From contig NZ_CANNGG010000003.1 of the NCBI RefSeq assembly GCF_947504135.1, positions 1 to 64,000 of the forward strand: DNA of 64,000 nucleotides, written 5' to 3'. Made by a program: the position numbers and the translations under genes. This document shows, piece after piece, positions 9,912-18,777 of this stretch (the first letter of the stretch is position 1; each line of letters begins with the position of its first letter). The stretch is from an uncultured Tenacibaculum sp. (lineage in GTDB: Bacteria; Bacteroidota; Bacteroidia; Flavobacteriales; Flavobacteriaceae). The notes beneath the pieces were generated by a model. It did no database searches, had not been told where the DNA came from, and saw only the letters and a program-made list of their open reading frames with translations.

Positions 9912-10856
9912 ATGAAAAAAAACACAACACTTTTATTCATCTTATTTTCACTTACTATCTTCTCGCAACGAAAATATACCAAAGAGTTCAGTTTCTTAAA
10001 CGACAATGACTTATACACTTCCACTTATTACGACAGATACTACACAAACGGTGTATTTTTAACGTATCGTTATCTTAGTGAAAAACAATTTCAAAATATT
10101 GAAAAAAAAAGCTACGAAATTCAACTTGGACACCATATGTATACACCTTTTAAGGCTGTTGTTGAAACTGTAGAAGAACATGATCGACCTTTTGCTGGAT
10201 ATCTCTATGGAAGCTTTGGCATCAATTATTTCTTCAAAAATGAATCAATCTTAAAAACATCTTTACAGGTTGGTAGTATTGGTTCATCTTCTTTTAGCGA
10301 GGAACTGCAAGATTTTATCCATGATATTTACGGGTTTAAAAAAGCTACTGGTTGGAGATACCAAATAAAAGATGCTTTTGCCCTTAACTTAAAAGCAGAA
10401 TACATTAAAAAACTCACCAAAGACAGCTTTTTTGATCTTAACTGGAGGAATACCGCCAGAATTGGTACCGTTTACACCGATTTATCAACCGGTTTGTACA
10501 CTCGTATTGGCTTTAAACCTTTAGAAAGTATTTTAAATTCCATTGCTTTTAACGGCAATTTAAACAACCAAAACACCCAATTCCACAACAACGCGGAAGT
10601 TTTTTTATATATTAATCCCATGATTCGTTATGCAGCGTATGACGCAACCATAGAAGGAAGTTTTTTAGCTCATGGAAGCCCTGTTACTTTTGACATTCAA
10701 CCTTTTGTATTCACTACCGAATTTGGAATACGTTTTACCAGTAATCGTTTTAATTTTGGTTATGCTATCAATTATCACACAAAAAAACTGAAAAGTGCTC
10801 GAGTTCCAAAAGGTAATCTTTACGGAACTATTCAATTAAATTATCAGTTTAACTAA
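9912..10856 (+). CDS. LpxR-family outer-membrane lipid A deacylase-like protein (DUF2219)
   Basis: 314 aa with a signal peptide (MKKNTTLLFILFSLTIFSQ). The mature start FSFLNDNDLYTSTYYDRYYTNGV and the later HDRPFAGYLYGSFG are hallmarks of the LpxR/DUF2219 family of 12-stranded outer-membrane barrels; in Salmonella LpxR removes the 3'-acyloxyacyl group of lipid A with calcium. The protein ends in alternating hydrophobic residues and a terminal LNYQFN typical of barrels. Whether it deacylates lipid A in this organism is inference, as many Bacteroidetes members are uncharacterised. No close operon partner; dnaN follows with its own promoter. Confidence 0.82.
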   Translation: MKKNTTLLFILFSLTIFSQRKYTKEFSFLNDNDLYTSTYYDRYYTNGVFLTYRYLSEKQFQNIEKKSYEIQLGHHMYTPFKAVVETVEEHDRPFAGYLYGSFGINYFFKNESILKTSLQVGSIGSSSFSEELQDFIHDIYGFKKATGWRYQIKDAFALNLKAEYIKKLTKDSFFDLNWRNTARIGTVYTDLSTGLYTRIGFKPLESILNSIAFNGNLNNQNTQFHNNAEVFLYINPMIRYAAYDATIEGSFLAHGSPVTFDIQPFVFTTEFGIRFTSNRFNFGYAINYHTKKLKSARVPKGNLYGTIQLNYQFN

Positions 10857-10906
10857 GGTTAATATCTGGTTTAAAAAAAATAATTTTTATAATCATATAA
10901 TTAAAA

Positions 10907-10914
10907 TATATTTG
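10907..10914 (+). promoter_or_regulatory. -7 box of dnaN promoter
   Basis: TATATTTG, a perfect TAnnTTTG match, 28 bp before the dnaN ATG (10943). The upstream region is A/T-rich without a strong TTG -33 element. Confidence 0.6.
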
Positions 10915-10942
10915 TAAGTCTAATAAATAGAAAAACTATTCA

Positions 10943-12061
10943 ATGAAATTTATCGTATCTAGCTCACAGTTATTAAAACAACTACAAGTTTTAGGAGGAG
11001 TTATAAACAGCAATAACACATTACCAATTTTAGATAATTTTTTATTTGAATTATCTGAAAATGAATTAAAAATATCTGCATCTGATCTTGAAACAACCAT
11101 GTCATCAGTAATTGATGTTGAAAGTACAGATACTGGAGCCATTGCTATTAACGCTCGTTTATTGTTAGATACTTTAAAAACATTTCCTGAACAACCGCTT
11201 ACTTTTAAAGTAGAAAGCGATAGTACTATTGAAATTATTTCTGAGCAAGGTAAATATGACATGGCTTATTTTAGTGGAGACGAATTCCCAAAAGCTGTGG
11301 AACTACCTTCACCTAGTAGTACTGAAATTCCATCAAACATTTTAGCAACTGCTATTTCTAAAACTATTTTTGCTGCAGGAAACGATGATTTACGCCCTGT
11401 AATGAGCGGTGTGTTTTTCCAGTTTAACTCTAAAGAATTAACATTTGTAGCTACAGATGCTCATAAATTAGTAAAATATACACGTACAGATATTACCGCT
11501 GAAAAATCAGCAGAATTCATTATGCCAAAAAAACCTTTAAACTTATTAAAAGGAATTTTAGGTGGTTCTGAAAATAACGTTACTATTGAATATAATGACA
11601 CCAATGCTAAGTTTACTTTTGACAACGTAGTATTGATCTGTCGTTTAATTGACGGGAAATATCCTAATTACGAAGCGGTAATTCCAAAAGAGAACCCTAA
11701 CAAATTAACAGTCGATAGAGCTTCTTTCTTAAACTCTGTTCGTCGTGTTTCTATTTTCTCTAGTAAAACAACACATCAAATTCGTTTAAAAATGGCAGGA
11801 ACTGAGCTAAATATTTCTGCGGAAGATTTAGACTACTCAAACAAAGCTGATGAGCGTTTACATTGTGATTACCAGGGAGATGACATGCAAATTGGATTTA
11901 ACTCTCGTTTTTTAAGTGAAATGTTAAATAACTTAAATTCTAACGATGTTTTAATTGAAATGAGTTTACCTAATAGAGCTGGAATTTTAACTCCAATTGA
12001 CGGAACAGAAGAAGGTGAACTAGTCACTATGCTAGTTATGCCTGTAATGTTAAACGGATAG
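10943..12061 (+). CDS. dnaN: DNA polymerase III beta subunit (sliding clamp)
   Basis: 372 aa, the normal length. Forms the ring-shaped dimer that tethers DNA polymerase III to DNA. Opens with MKFIVSSSQLLKQLQVLGGVI, contains FFAAGNDDLRPVMSGVFFQF-like and DGKYPNYEAVIP-type clamp motifs, and ends with the family-typical MLVMPVMLNG. It stands alone here, away from dnaA and recF, which is usual in Bacteroidetes. It has its own -7 box and is followed by a strong hairpin terminator, so it is probably monocistronic. Confidence 0.98.
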   Translation: MKFIVSSSQLLKQLQVLGGVINSNNTLPILDNFLFELSENELKISASDLETTMSSVIDVESTDTGAIAINARLLLDTLKTFPEQPLTFKVESDSTIEIISEQGKYDMAYFSGDEFPKAVELPSPSSTEIPSNILATAISKTIFAAGNDDLRPVMSGVFFQFNSKELTFVATDAHKLVKYTRTDITAEKSAEFIMPKKPLNLLKGILGGSENNVTIEYNDTNAKFTFDNVVLICRLIDGKYPNYEAVIPKENPNKLTVDRASFLNSVRRVSIFSSKTTHQIRLKMAGTELNISAEDLDYSNKADERLHCDYQGDDMQIGFNSRFLSEMLNNLNSNDVLIEMSLPNRAGILTPIDGTEEGELVTMLVMPVMLNG

Positions 12062-12084
12062 AAAAAAACAACTTACACTATTAT

Positions 12085-12117
12085 AAAAGCCACAATATCA
12101 ACACCTGTGGCTTTTTT
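12085..12117 (+). terminator. Intrinsic terminator of dnaN
   Basis: 10-bp perfect stem AAAAGCCACA (12085-12094) / TGTGGCTTTT (12106-12115), 11-nt loop, followed by a T run. It separates dnaN from the parA operon. Confidence 0.85.
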
Positions 12118-12193
12118 GTTTTTTATAACACCTTTCACTTTCAAAAACGATAAATAATTGTAAATTTACCTCTTTCAAACTTTATAAATAATA

Positions 12194-12958
12194 ATGGGTA
12201 GAATTATTGCAATTGCAAATCAAAAAGGTGGTGTAGGTAAAACTACAACATCTGTAAACTTAGCTGCGGCTTTAGGTGTTTTAGAAAAAAAAGTATTATT
12301 AATTGATGCTGATCCCCAAGCAAATGCTACTTCTGGTTTAGGTTTAGATGTTGAAAATGTAGAAGTTGGAACCTATCAGGTTTTAGAGCATACAATTCCG
12401 ACTAAAGACACAATTATAAAAACAGAATCTCCTAATGTTGATTTAATCCCTGCTCATATTGACTTAGTCGCTATTGAAATTGAATTAGTAGATAAGCAAC
12501 AACGTGAATACATGCTTAACAAAGCTTTAGAAGATATTAAAGATGAGTACGATTATATTTTAATAGACTGTGCTCCTTCTTTAGGTTTAATCACATTAAA
12601 TTCACTTGTAGCAGCAGACTCTGTTGTTATTCCTATTCAGTGTGAATACTTCGCTTTGGAAGGTTTAGGTAAATTATTAAACACCATTAAAAGCGTTCAA
12701 AAAATTCACAATCCTGATTTAGAAATTGAAGGTTTGTTATTAACTATGTTCGATTCTCGTTTACGTTTGTCTAATCAAGTAGTTGATGAAGTTCGTAAAC
12801 ACTTCAGTTCTATGGTTTTTGAAACAATTGTACATCGAAATACCCGTTTAAGTGAAGCACCTAGTTACGGAGAAAGTATAATTTCATACGATGCAACCTC
12901 TAAAGGTGCCGTAAATTACTTAAATTTGGCGAACGAAATTTTAACTAAAAACGCATAA
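12194..12958 (+). CDS. parA: Chromosome-partitioning ATPase ParA (Soj)
   Basis: 254 aa. ATP-dependent, nucleoid-binding partner of ParB in chromosome segregation. Shows the deviant Walker A KGGVGKTT (about 11-18), the DADPQANATSGLG motif, Walker B DYILIDCAPSLG (about 118-129) and the C-terminal DEV/RNTRLSEAPSYG segment. First gene of the conserved Bacteroidetes block parA-parB-DUF5683-dapB-lepB-wbqC; parB begins 9 bp after its stop. A TAnnTTTA element at 12161-12168 could be its -7 box. Confidence 0.97.
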   Translation: MGRIIAIANQKGGVGKTTTSVNLAAALGVLEKKVLLIDADPQANATSGLGLDVENVEVGTYQVLEHTIPTKDTIIKTESPNVDLIPAHIDLVAIEIELVDKQQREYMLNKALEDIKDEYDYILIDCAPSLGLITLNSLVAADSVVIPIQCEYFALEGLGKLLNTIKSVQKIHNPDLEIEGLLLTMFDSRLRLSNQVVDEVRKHFSSMVFETIVHRNTRLSEAPSYGESIISYDATSKGAVNYLNLANEILTKNA

Positions 12959-12967
12959 TAAAGATAC

Positions 12968-13855
12968 ATGGCAAAAGCAACGAAAAAACAAGCTTTAGGT
13001 AGAGGTTTATCCGCTTTATTAAAAGAAACTGCGGAAGTAAATTCAGCAGAAGATAAAAACGCAGATAAATTAGTTGGAAATATTATTGAAATCGACATTA
13101 ACTCGATTGAAGTAAACCCATACCAACCTAGAACTTATTTTGATGAAGAAGCTTTGCGTGAATTAGCCAGTTCTATCAAAGAGTTAGGGGTAATTCAACC
13201 TATTACTGTTCGTAAATTATCGAGCGATCAATTCCAATTAGTTTCCGGTGAGCGTCGTTTTAGAGCCTCTAAACTTATTGGAAACAAAACAGTTCCTGCA
13301 TACATTCGTTTAGCCAACGATCAGGAGATGTTAGAAATGGCGTTGGTAGAAAACATCCAACGTAAAAACTTAGACCCTATTGAAGTTGCCCTTTCATATC
13401 AACGTTTAATTGATGAAATTCAATTAACACAAGAAGAATTGAGTACACGTGTAGGTAAAAAACGTTCAACAGTTACCAACTACTTACGTTTATTAAAATT
13501 AGATCCGATTATTCAAACAGGAATGCGTGACGGATTTATCTCAATGGGTCATGGTCGTGCATTGATTAATGTTGATAGCACTACAGATCAGTTAAACATT
13601 TACGAAAAAATTGTTCGTGACAAACTATCTGTTCGTCAAACTGAAGAATTGGTTAAAAACTTAAAAGCGGGTACTGTTGCTAAAGCCGCTAAAAAGAAAG
13701 TTTTACCTAATTATATTTCTGAAAGCGTAAAAGATATCAGCGATTATTTCGGGCATAAAATTGATGTAACTGTTAACAATCGTGGTAAAGGAAAAATATC
13801 TATTCCTTTTCACTCAGAAGAAGACTTTAACCGTATTAAAAACTTATTAAAGTAA
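12968..13855 (+). CDS. parB: Chromosome-partitioning protein ParB (Spo0J)
   Basis: 295 aa. CTP-dependent DNA clamp that loads at parS. N-terminal GRGLSALL motif, ParB/Srx nuclease-like domain with NPYQPR, the CTP-binding GERRFRA box and ENIQRKNLDPIE (about 50-150), central HTH (KKRSTVTNYLRLLKL, about 170-185) and a C-terminal dimerisation region. No parS palindrome was found in this window. The stop codon is followed directly, in the same frame, by the TTG start of the next gene. Confidence 0.97.
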   Translation: MAKATKKQALGRGLSALLKETAEVNSAEDKNADKLVGNIIEIDINSIEVNPYQPRTYFDEEALRELASSIKELGVIQPITVRKLSSDQFQLVSGERRFRASKLIGNKTVPAYIRLANDQEMLEMALVENIQRKNLDPIEVALSYQRLIDEIQLTQEELSTRVGKKRSTVTNYLRLLKLDPIIQTGMRDGFISMGHGRALINVDSTTDQLNIYEKIVRDKLSVRQTEELVKNLKAGTVAKAAKKKVLPNYISESVKDISDYFGHKIDVTVNNRGKGKISIPFHSEEDFNRIKNLLK

Positions 13856-14434
13856 TTGAACATACGTGTAATCATATTCGCTTTTTTTAGTCTTTTTTTG
13901 TTTCAAAATACTTTTGCTCAAAAAGATTCTATTGCTGTAAGAGCTAAACAACTTCAGTTATCAAGCGACAAATACAATCCACTCTCTCCATCTAAAGCAG
14001 CATTTTATTCTGCTATTTTTCCAGGAGGTGGACAGATATACAATAAAAAATATTGGAAAGCTCCAATAGTTTGGGCAGCTATGGGTACAAGTGTCTATTT
14101 TTATTTAGACAATAGCGATCAGTACGATCGATACAGAACAGCTTTTAAGCTAAGAAGTCAAGGGTTATCTGATGAATTCAATGGTAAGGACGGAAATCCA
14201 TTTATATCAACACCTGGATTAGAATCTGCTCAAAAAACCTTACGCAAAAACAGAGATTTATCATTATTAACTGGGGTACTTTTATACGTTTTACAAATTG
14301 TAGAAGCTAGTGTAAATGCACATTTATTGCAATTTGATACCGATGACAGTTTATCTGTAAGACCTGTAATAACTCCAGATCCCTTATTTATTGAAGCGCC
14401 AAAAGTTGGTTTAACACTAAAATATTCTTTTTAA
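13856..14434 (+). CDS. DUF5683 family protein, TTG start
   Basis: 192 aa, function unknown. A TTG codon immediately follows the in-frame TAA of parB and leads into a good signal peptide (NIRVIIFAFFSLFLFQNTFAQ); no in-frame ATG exists before about residue 90, so TTG is the only sensible start. The core has PSKAAFYSAIFPGGGQIYNKKYWKAP, typical of DUF5683, with hydrophobic helices around IVWAAMGTSVYFYL and LSLLTGVLLYVLQIV, suggesting an envelope location. It lies between parB and dapB (1-bp gap) as in many Bacteroidetes genomes. Translation may depend on coupling to parB termination. Confidence 0.85.
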   Translation: MNIRVIIFAFFSLFLFQNTFAQKDSIAVRAKQLQLSSDKYNPLSPSKAAFYSAIFPGGGQIYNKKYWKAPIVWAAMGTSVYFYLDNSDQYDRYRTAFKLRSQGLSDEFNGKDGNPFISTPGLESAQKTLRKNRDLSLLTGVLLYVLQIVEASVNAHLLQFDTDDSLSVRPVITPDPLFIEAPKVGLTLKYSF

Positions 14435-14435
14435 A

Positions 14436-15137
14436 ATGAAAATAGCCTTACTTGGTTATGGTAGAATGGGTAAAGAAATCGAAAAGATTGCTTTACAGAG
14501 AGGACACGAGATCGTTATTAAATCTACAGGAGAAAATACTTATGATATAAACGAAGCTGATGTAGCTATTGATTTTAGTGTACCTGCTTCTGCTTATAGC
14601 AATATCAGCAACTGTATTAACAATAACATCCCTGTAGTTTCAGGAACTACTGGCTGGTTAGATAAATACAATGAAATTGTTGATTTATGCAACGAAAAAG
14701 GTGGTGCTTTTATCTATGCTTCAAACTTTAGTTTAGGAGTAAATGTTTTTTTTGAGTTAAATAAGCAACTGGCTAAGATGATGAGTACGCTTGAGCAATA
14801 CAATATTGTTATCGAAGAAATTCATCACACACAAAAATTAGACGCTCCAAGTGGTACTGCTATTACTTTAGCTGAAGGAATTATTGAAAACACCAATAAA
14901 AAAGCTTGGGAGTTAGACGAAAAAACTTCCGAAGAAAATATTCCGATTACAGCAATTAGAACTCCAGATGTACCAGGTACTCACACTGTAACTTATAGTT
15001 CTGAAGTAGATACAATTGACATAAAACACACAGCACACAACCGACAAGGTTTTGCTTTAGGAGCCGTTATTGCCGCTGAATGGTTACATAACAAAACAGG
15101 TGTTTACACCATGAGAGATGTGTTAAACTTAGGTTAA
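14436..15137 (+). CDS. dapB: 4-hydroxy-tetrahydrodipicolinate reductase
   Basis: 233 aa; second committed step of diaminopimelate/lysine synthesis, reducing the product of DapA (encoded at 63109) with NAD(P)H. Rossmann motif GYGRMGKEI at the N-terminus, DFSVPAS and SGTTGW in the cofactor domain, catalytic EEIHHTQKLDAPSGTA (about 127-143) and a C-terminal RQGFALGAVIAAEWL. Length and motifs match the family. Tightly linked to the upstream DUF5683 gene; lepB follows after 79 bp. Confidence 0.97.
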   Translation: MKIALLGYGRMGKEIEKIALQRGHEIVIKSTGENTYDINEADVAIDFSVPASAYSNISNCINNNIPVVSGTTGWLDKYNEIVDLCNEKGGAFIYASNFSLGVNVFFELNKQLAKMMSTLEQYNIVIEEIHHTQKLDAPSGTAITLAEGIIENTNKKAWELDEKTSEENIPITAIRTPDVPGTHTVTYSSEVDTIDIKHTAHNRQGFALGAVIAAEWLHNKTGVYTMRDVLNLG

Positions 15138-15216
15138 TACCTTAACAATAAGCAGCTAAAAAGCACAAATAAGCTTAGAATTACATTCCTGAAAAGGAAA
15201 ACAAAATATACAGATT

Positions 15217-16800
15217 ATGACATTTACTGAATGGTTTTTATTCTTCTTATTCATACAAGTTGTTCATTTTTTAGGTACTTGGAAGCTATACACACGAGCT
15301 GGTAAAAAAGCTTGGGAGGCTGCTGTACCTGTATACAACGCCATAGTACTAATGCAAATTATTAATCGCCCTAAATGGTGGGTGATTTTATTATTCGTTC
15401 CTATTGTAAACCTACTTATGTTTCCAATAGTATGGATTGAAACTTGTAGAAGTTTTGGCTTCAACAAAAAGCCAGACTCTATTTTAACTGTTCTTACTTT
15501 AGGCTTGTACATTTATTATATTAATTATTTTACAGATGCAAAACACATTGAAAACAGAAGTTTAAAACCAAGGTCTCCTTTAGGTGAATGGATAAGTTCT
15601 ATTGCTTTCGCTATTATAGCCGCTACTTTAGTGCATACTTATTTTATGCAGCCATACACTATTCCTACTTCTTCGTTAGAAAAAACATTGTTAGTAGGTG
15701 ATTATTTATTTGTTAGCAAGTTTCATTACGGTGCTCGCGTACCTATGACTACCGTTGCTGCACCAATGGCACATGATACCATTCCTGTATTAGGAACAAA
15801 ATCATTTTTATCTGACGATAAAAACAAAGATGGTTTATTAAACAAACTATCATTACCATACATGCGTTTGCCTGGTTTCCAAAAAATTAAGCGTAACGAT
15901 ATTGTTGTTTTCAGCTGGCCTTCAGACTCGCTAGCTACGATGTGGGGAGACAACTCAGGTAATTTTACCTATAAACCAATTGACAAACGTACAAACTATG
16001 TAAAACGTGCTGTAGGAATTCCTGGTGATAGCCTAGAAGTACGCGATGGATATGTTTTTATCAATGGAGAAAGAACTGTATTACCCGACAGAGCTAAACC
16101 ACAGTGGCATTTTATAGTTGACACCAACGGAGAAAAATTTAGTCAAGGTGCTCTTTCAAGATACAATATTAGAGAAGGAGGAACAACCAACGATGGTAAG
16201 TATTATCTAAATTTAACAGATGACGAAGCAGCTTTGGTTGCCAAAAACCCTATTGTTAAAAGCATTGAAAAATACTTAACGCCTAAAGGGTTTTATGATG
16301 AATCTGTTTTTCCTCATGATCCAAGATATGCTTGGTCTTCTGATAATTTTGGTCCTATTTATATTCCTAAAAAAGGAGTTACCGTAGAGCTAAACGCTAA
16401 AACAATTCCGTTTTACGAGCAAATTATCCGAAGATACGAAAACAACAACCTTACTTTTATAGGTGACGATGTGTATATCAACGGAAAAAAAGCTAAAAAC
16501 TACACTTTTAAACAAGATTATTACTGGATGATGGGTGACAACCGTCAACGTTCTTTAGATGCGAGAAACTGGGGCTATGTACCTTTTGACCATGTAGTAG
16601 GAAAACCTGTAATGATTTGGTTAAGTTGGGATGCTAATGCCCCTAATTTTGTTGCAAAAATAAATTCTATTCGTTGGGATAGAATGTTTACAACTGTTGG
16701 AGGTAGTGGCAGACCTGTATCTTATTTATGGTTAGTACTACTATTAATTGGAGGTTACACTGTATATAGTTTTAGAAAAAGTAAAAAGAAGAAAGCGTAA
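15217..16800 (+). CDS. lepB: Signal peptidase I, long Bacteroidetes form
   Basis: 527 aa, much longer than E. coli LepB (324). Cleaves signal peptides at the periplasmic face of the inner membrane. N-terminal membrane segments (about 5-20, 55-75, 90-105) with a DUF5684-like region, another at about 128-145, then catalytic serine S153 in IPTSSLEKTL, a long insertion, general base K263 in YVKRAVGIPGD, a second large insertion (about 290-430), box E GDNRQRSLDARNWGYVP, and a C-terminal membrane helix. The split catalytic domain with insertions is usual for Bacteroidetes. Stop and next start overlap as TAATG. Confidence 0.95.
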   Translation: MTFTEWFLFFLFIQVVHFLGTWKLYTRAGKKAWEAAVPVYNAIVLMQIINRPKWWVILLFVPIVNLLMFPIVWIETCRSFGFNKKPDSILTVLTLGLYIYYINYFTDAKHIENRSLKPRSPLGEWISSIAFAIIAATLVHTYFMQPYTIPTSSLEKTLLVGDYLFVSKFHYGARVPMTTVAAPMAHDTIPVLGTKSFLSDDKNKDGLLNKLSLPYMRLPGFQKIKRNDIVVFSWPSDSLATMWGDNSGNFTYKPIDKRTNYVKRAVGIPGDSLEVRDGYVFINGERTVLPDRAKPQWHFIVDTNGEKFSQGALSRYNIREGGTTNDGKYYLNLTDDEAALVAKNPIVKSIEKYLTPKGFYDESVFPHDPRYAWSSDNFGPIYIPKKGVTVELNAKTIPFYEQIIRRYENNNLTFIGDDVYINGKKAKNYTFKQDYYWMMGDNRQRSLDARNWGYVPFDHVVGKPVMIWLSWDANAPNFVAKINSIRWDRMFTTVGGSGRPVSYLWLVLLLIGGYTVYSFRKSKKKKA

Positions 16801-17420
16801 TGTCACTTTTTATCCCTACTTACTTCGCTCCTATTTCTCAGTATGCAGCGATATACCAAGCAGAATCGGTTACTTTTGAACTAGAAGACAATTATCAAAA
16901 GCAAACCTATCGTAATCGATGTTATATATATGGAGCTAATGGTAAATTGGCTTTGAATATTCCTGTAAAACACAAAGCTATAGAAGGTAGAAAAAAGACT
17001 AAAGACACTTTGGTAGAAAACAATTTTCCGTGGCAACAACAGCATTACAAATCGTTACAATCTGCATATCGTTCTTCTCCTTTTTTTGAATTTTTTGAAG
17101 AGGATTTATTAAAAATCTTCAATAAAAAGTATACTTTTTTACAAGACTTAAACATCGATACCCATCTATTTGTAACAGATGCTTTACAAATAGAGCAAAA
17201 CTTTGCTAAAACATCGAGTTATGAGTTAACTCCAAACAGCACAGATTATAGAGATTTAGCCATTGCAAAAAAAGGTATCGAAATAGAAATGGATACCTAC
17301 ATTCAAATTTTTGATGACAAACACGGGTTTATTCCTGATTTATCCATTTTAGATTTACTCTTTATGGAAGGTCCAAATACGATTAGCTTTTTAGAAAAAA
17401 TTGATGTAGATTTGAAATAA
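16800..17420 (+). CDS. WbqC family protein
   Basis: 206 aa. WbqC-like proteins are found in glycan gene clusters and in this conserved position after lepB; the biochemical role is not established, though an enzymatic role in sugar modification has been proposed. Visible motifs: FIPTYFAPISQYAAIYQA at the start, the basic NRCYIYGANGKLALNIPVKH segment, and QQHYKSLQSAYRSSPFFEFF. Translationally coupled to lepB by a 1-bp TAATG overlap. The Crp/Fnr gene starts 21 bp after its stop. Confidence 0.85.
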   Translation: MSLFIPTYFAPISQYAAIYQAESVTFELEDNYQKQTYRNRCYIYGANGKLALNIPVKHKAIEGRKKTKDTLVENNFPWQQQHYKSLQSAYRSSPFFEFFEEDLLKIFNKKYTFLQDLNIDTHLFVTDALQIEQNFAKTSSYELTPNSTDYRDLAIAKKGIEIEMDTYIQIFDDKHGFIPDLSILDLLFMEGPNTISFLEKIDVDLK

Positions 17421-17441
17421 TCTCAACATTTACATCTTTCT

Positions 17442-18011
17442 ATGGAGTTATTTAAAGAATTTGCACTTAATTTCCATCCCCTATCTGAAGATGGTTTAGA
17501 AAGAATTTTCAACCTTTTAACAGTAAAAAAATTCCCTAAAAACTACGAGTTAGTATCATTACATGAAACACCTGTAAACGCATACATTTTAAAATCTGGA
17601 GTTATACGCGCCTATAGTATTGAAAAAAACAAAGAGCATACTAAAACCATTTATACACCTATTATTACTTCTGGTAATTTGGGAGCTCTTATAAAAAATG
17701 AACCTTCAACATTAATTTACGAGTGTTTAACCGATTGTGAAGTCTTAGAATGTAACTATAAAGATTTTTACAATTTATCGTTACAACACCACGAGATATC
17801 AATTTTTCATTACAAGATATTGCAAAATGTTTATATAAGGGAAGAGAGCAAAATTCTAGAACTACAAATGCTAGATGCCACTCAGAGATACAAAAAACTA
17901 CAAGAAAATTATCCTGGTATAGATAATTTAATCAATCAATACCATATTGCTTCTTATTTGAATATTACTCCAGTACAGTTGAGTAGAATCAGAAAAAACT
18001 CCATTTATTAA
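17442..18011 (+). CDS. Crp/Fnr-family transcriptional regulator (first of two)
   Basis: 189 aa. N-terminal cyclic-nucleotide-binding-type beta-roll (about 25-115), long dimerisation helix (about 120-140), short C-terminal helix-turn-helix (HIASYLNITPVQLSRIRK, about 165-183). The cAMP-binding PRAAT-type cassette is not recognisable and there are no FNR cysteine clusters, so the signal is unknown. The TAA stop lies inside a perfect TTAAC-N4-GTTAA palindrome with the 5-4-5 spacing of Crp/Fnr operators, followed by a -7 box and a short terminator-ended RNA. The same arrangement is repeated for the next gene, so the regulator probably controls the RNA beside it (inference). Confidence 0.9.
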   Translation: MELFKEFALNFHPLSEDGLERIFNLLTVKKFPKNYELVSLHETPVNAYILKSGVIRAYSIEKNKEHTKTIYTPIITSGNLGALIKNEPSTLIYECLTDCEVLECNYKDFYNLSLQHHEISIFHYKILQNVYIREESKILELQMLDATQRYKKLQENYPGIDNLINQYHIASYLNITPVQLSRIRKNSIY

Positions 18012-18021
18012 CATATGTTAA
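18008..18021 (+). promoter_or_regulatory. Perfect 14-bp Crp/Fnr-type palindrome
   Basis: TTAACATATGTTAA is its own reverse complement, TTAAC-N4-GTTAA, matching the half-site and spacing logic of FNR/CRP sites (TTGAT-N4-ATCAA). It contains the stop codon (18009-18011) of the upstream regulator gene. Its centre is 29.5 bp upstream of the -7 box at 18044, placing it near -41/-42 of the predicted start, the class II activator position. Confidence 0.7.
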
Positions 18022-18043
18022 TGCTCAAAATTTAAAACCGTCA

Positions 18044-18051
18044 TACATTTG
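18044..18051 (+). promoter_or_regulatory. -7 box of short RNA 1
   Basis: TACATTTG, perfect TAnnTTTG. There is no TTG at the usual -33 distance, consistent with an activator-dependent promoter using the palindrome at 18008. Confidence 0.65.
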
Positions 18052-18056
18052 TAGTG

Positions 18057-18124
18057 TAATTAACAAGTTACAACCCCTTAAAATATAACAGACCTAATTC
18101 CCCTTAAAATTAGGTCTGTTTTTC
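18057..18124 (+). ncRNA. Candidate small RNA 1 with C-rich loop
   Basis: About 67 nt from the predicted start to the end of an intrinsic terminator. First a small hairpin (TGTAA 18055-18059 / TTACA 18068-18072), then a single-stranded CCCCTTA (18074-18080), then a perfect 13-bp terminator stem (18087-18099 / 18108-18120) whose 8-nt loop is CCCCTTAA, followed by a short T run. No ORF with a start codon fits. C-rich loops are known in regulatory RNAs that pair with G-rich mRNA leaders; that role here is inference. Confidence 0.6.
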
Positions 18125-18189
18125 GCATCCTTACTTTATTTTTTTTAAGTATATTAGTTTTCTTATTATCAGCATATAACTTGTTAATT

Positions 18190-18777
18190 ATGAATGATGA
18201 TGTTAAGAATTTTCTTAATTCGTATATAAAATTACCTGATCACCTAATAACTACTTTTGAGTCATTAGTTACCTATACAGAGCTAGAACCTAATGAAATC
18301 TTTACAAAAGTGGGTGAACATCCTACTAATTTTTTTATCGTAAAAACAGGAATCATGCGTTCCTATTTATTAAATGATAATGGTATGGAAACAACTCGTG
18401 CTTTTTTTACTTCGGGGGATATTACTGGGGCTAATTCTGCAATGATGCAAAAAATTCCGTCTGAAGTAAACTACCAAGCCTTAACCAAAGTAACAGGGTA
18501 TAAAGGTAATTTTCATGATTTAATAAAATTGACTTTAAAACATCATGAATTGAGTTTGTTTTACATTAAAACACTAGAAAGTGCCTACGTAAAAGCAGAG
18601 GATGTGCTCTTAAAAACTTCTAGCCTTAGTGCTACAGAAAGATATTTAGCCTTGAAAGAAAGAATTCCGAATATAGATGACTTGATTACACAAAGATATA
18701 TTGCATCTTTTTTAAACATTTCACCTGTGCAACTTAGTAGAATTAAGAAAAAACTTATTGTTAATAAACTTTCTTAA
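18190..18777 (+). CDS. Crp/Fnr-family transcriptional regulator (second of two)
   Basis: 195 aa from the ATG at 18190; an in-frame TTG nine bases upstream is less likely. Same architecture as its neighbour: beta-roll (about 25-115), dimer helix with a conserved HHELSLFYIKTLE, and C-terminal HTH YIASFLNISPVQLSRIKKK. Crp effector residues are not recognisable. The genes are clearly paralogous, sharing SxxxRY..L.E..P.ID.LI.Q..IAS.LNI.PVQLSRI. Its stop codon also sits inside a TTAAC-N4-GTTAA element that precedes a -7 box and a short RNA at identical spacing. TATATTAG at 18150-18157 may be its own promoter. Confidence 0.9.
   Translation: MNDDVKNFLNSYIKLPDHLITTFESLVTYTELEPNEIFTKVGEHPTNFFIVKTGIMRSYLLNDNGMETTRAFFTSGDITGANSAMMQKIPSEVNYQALTKVTGYKGNFHDLIKLTLKHHELSLFYIKTLESAYVKAEDVLLKTSSLSATERYLALKERIPNIDDLITQRYIASFLNISPVQLSRIKKKLIVNKLS

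Noticed and set aside
10936..11262. Open frame antisense to dnaN and many similar 60-110-codon frames opposite real genes
   Set aside because: No recognisable domain, start context or conservation signal; shadows of the coding strand.
12194..13855. parS site near parAB
   Set aside because: No TGTTTCACGTGAAACA-like palindrome was found; the TTTCACGTA at about 18990 is only a partial match.
17407..17414. TAGATTTG as promoter of the first Crp/Fnr gene
   Set aside because: It lies inside the wbqC coding end with no other promoter feature; too likely by chance to list as a feature.
18181..18189. TTG start extending the second Crp/Fnr protein
   Set aside because: An ATG three codons later gives the normal N-terminus.
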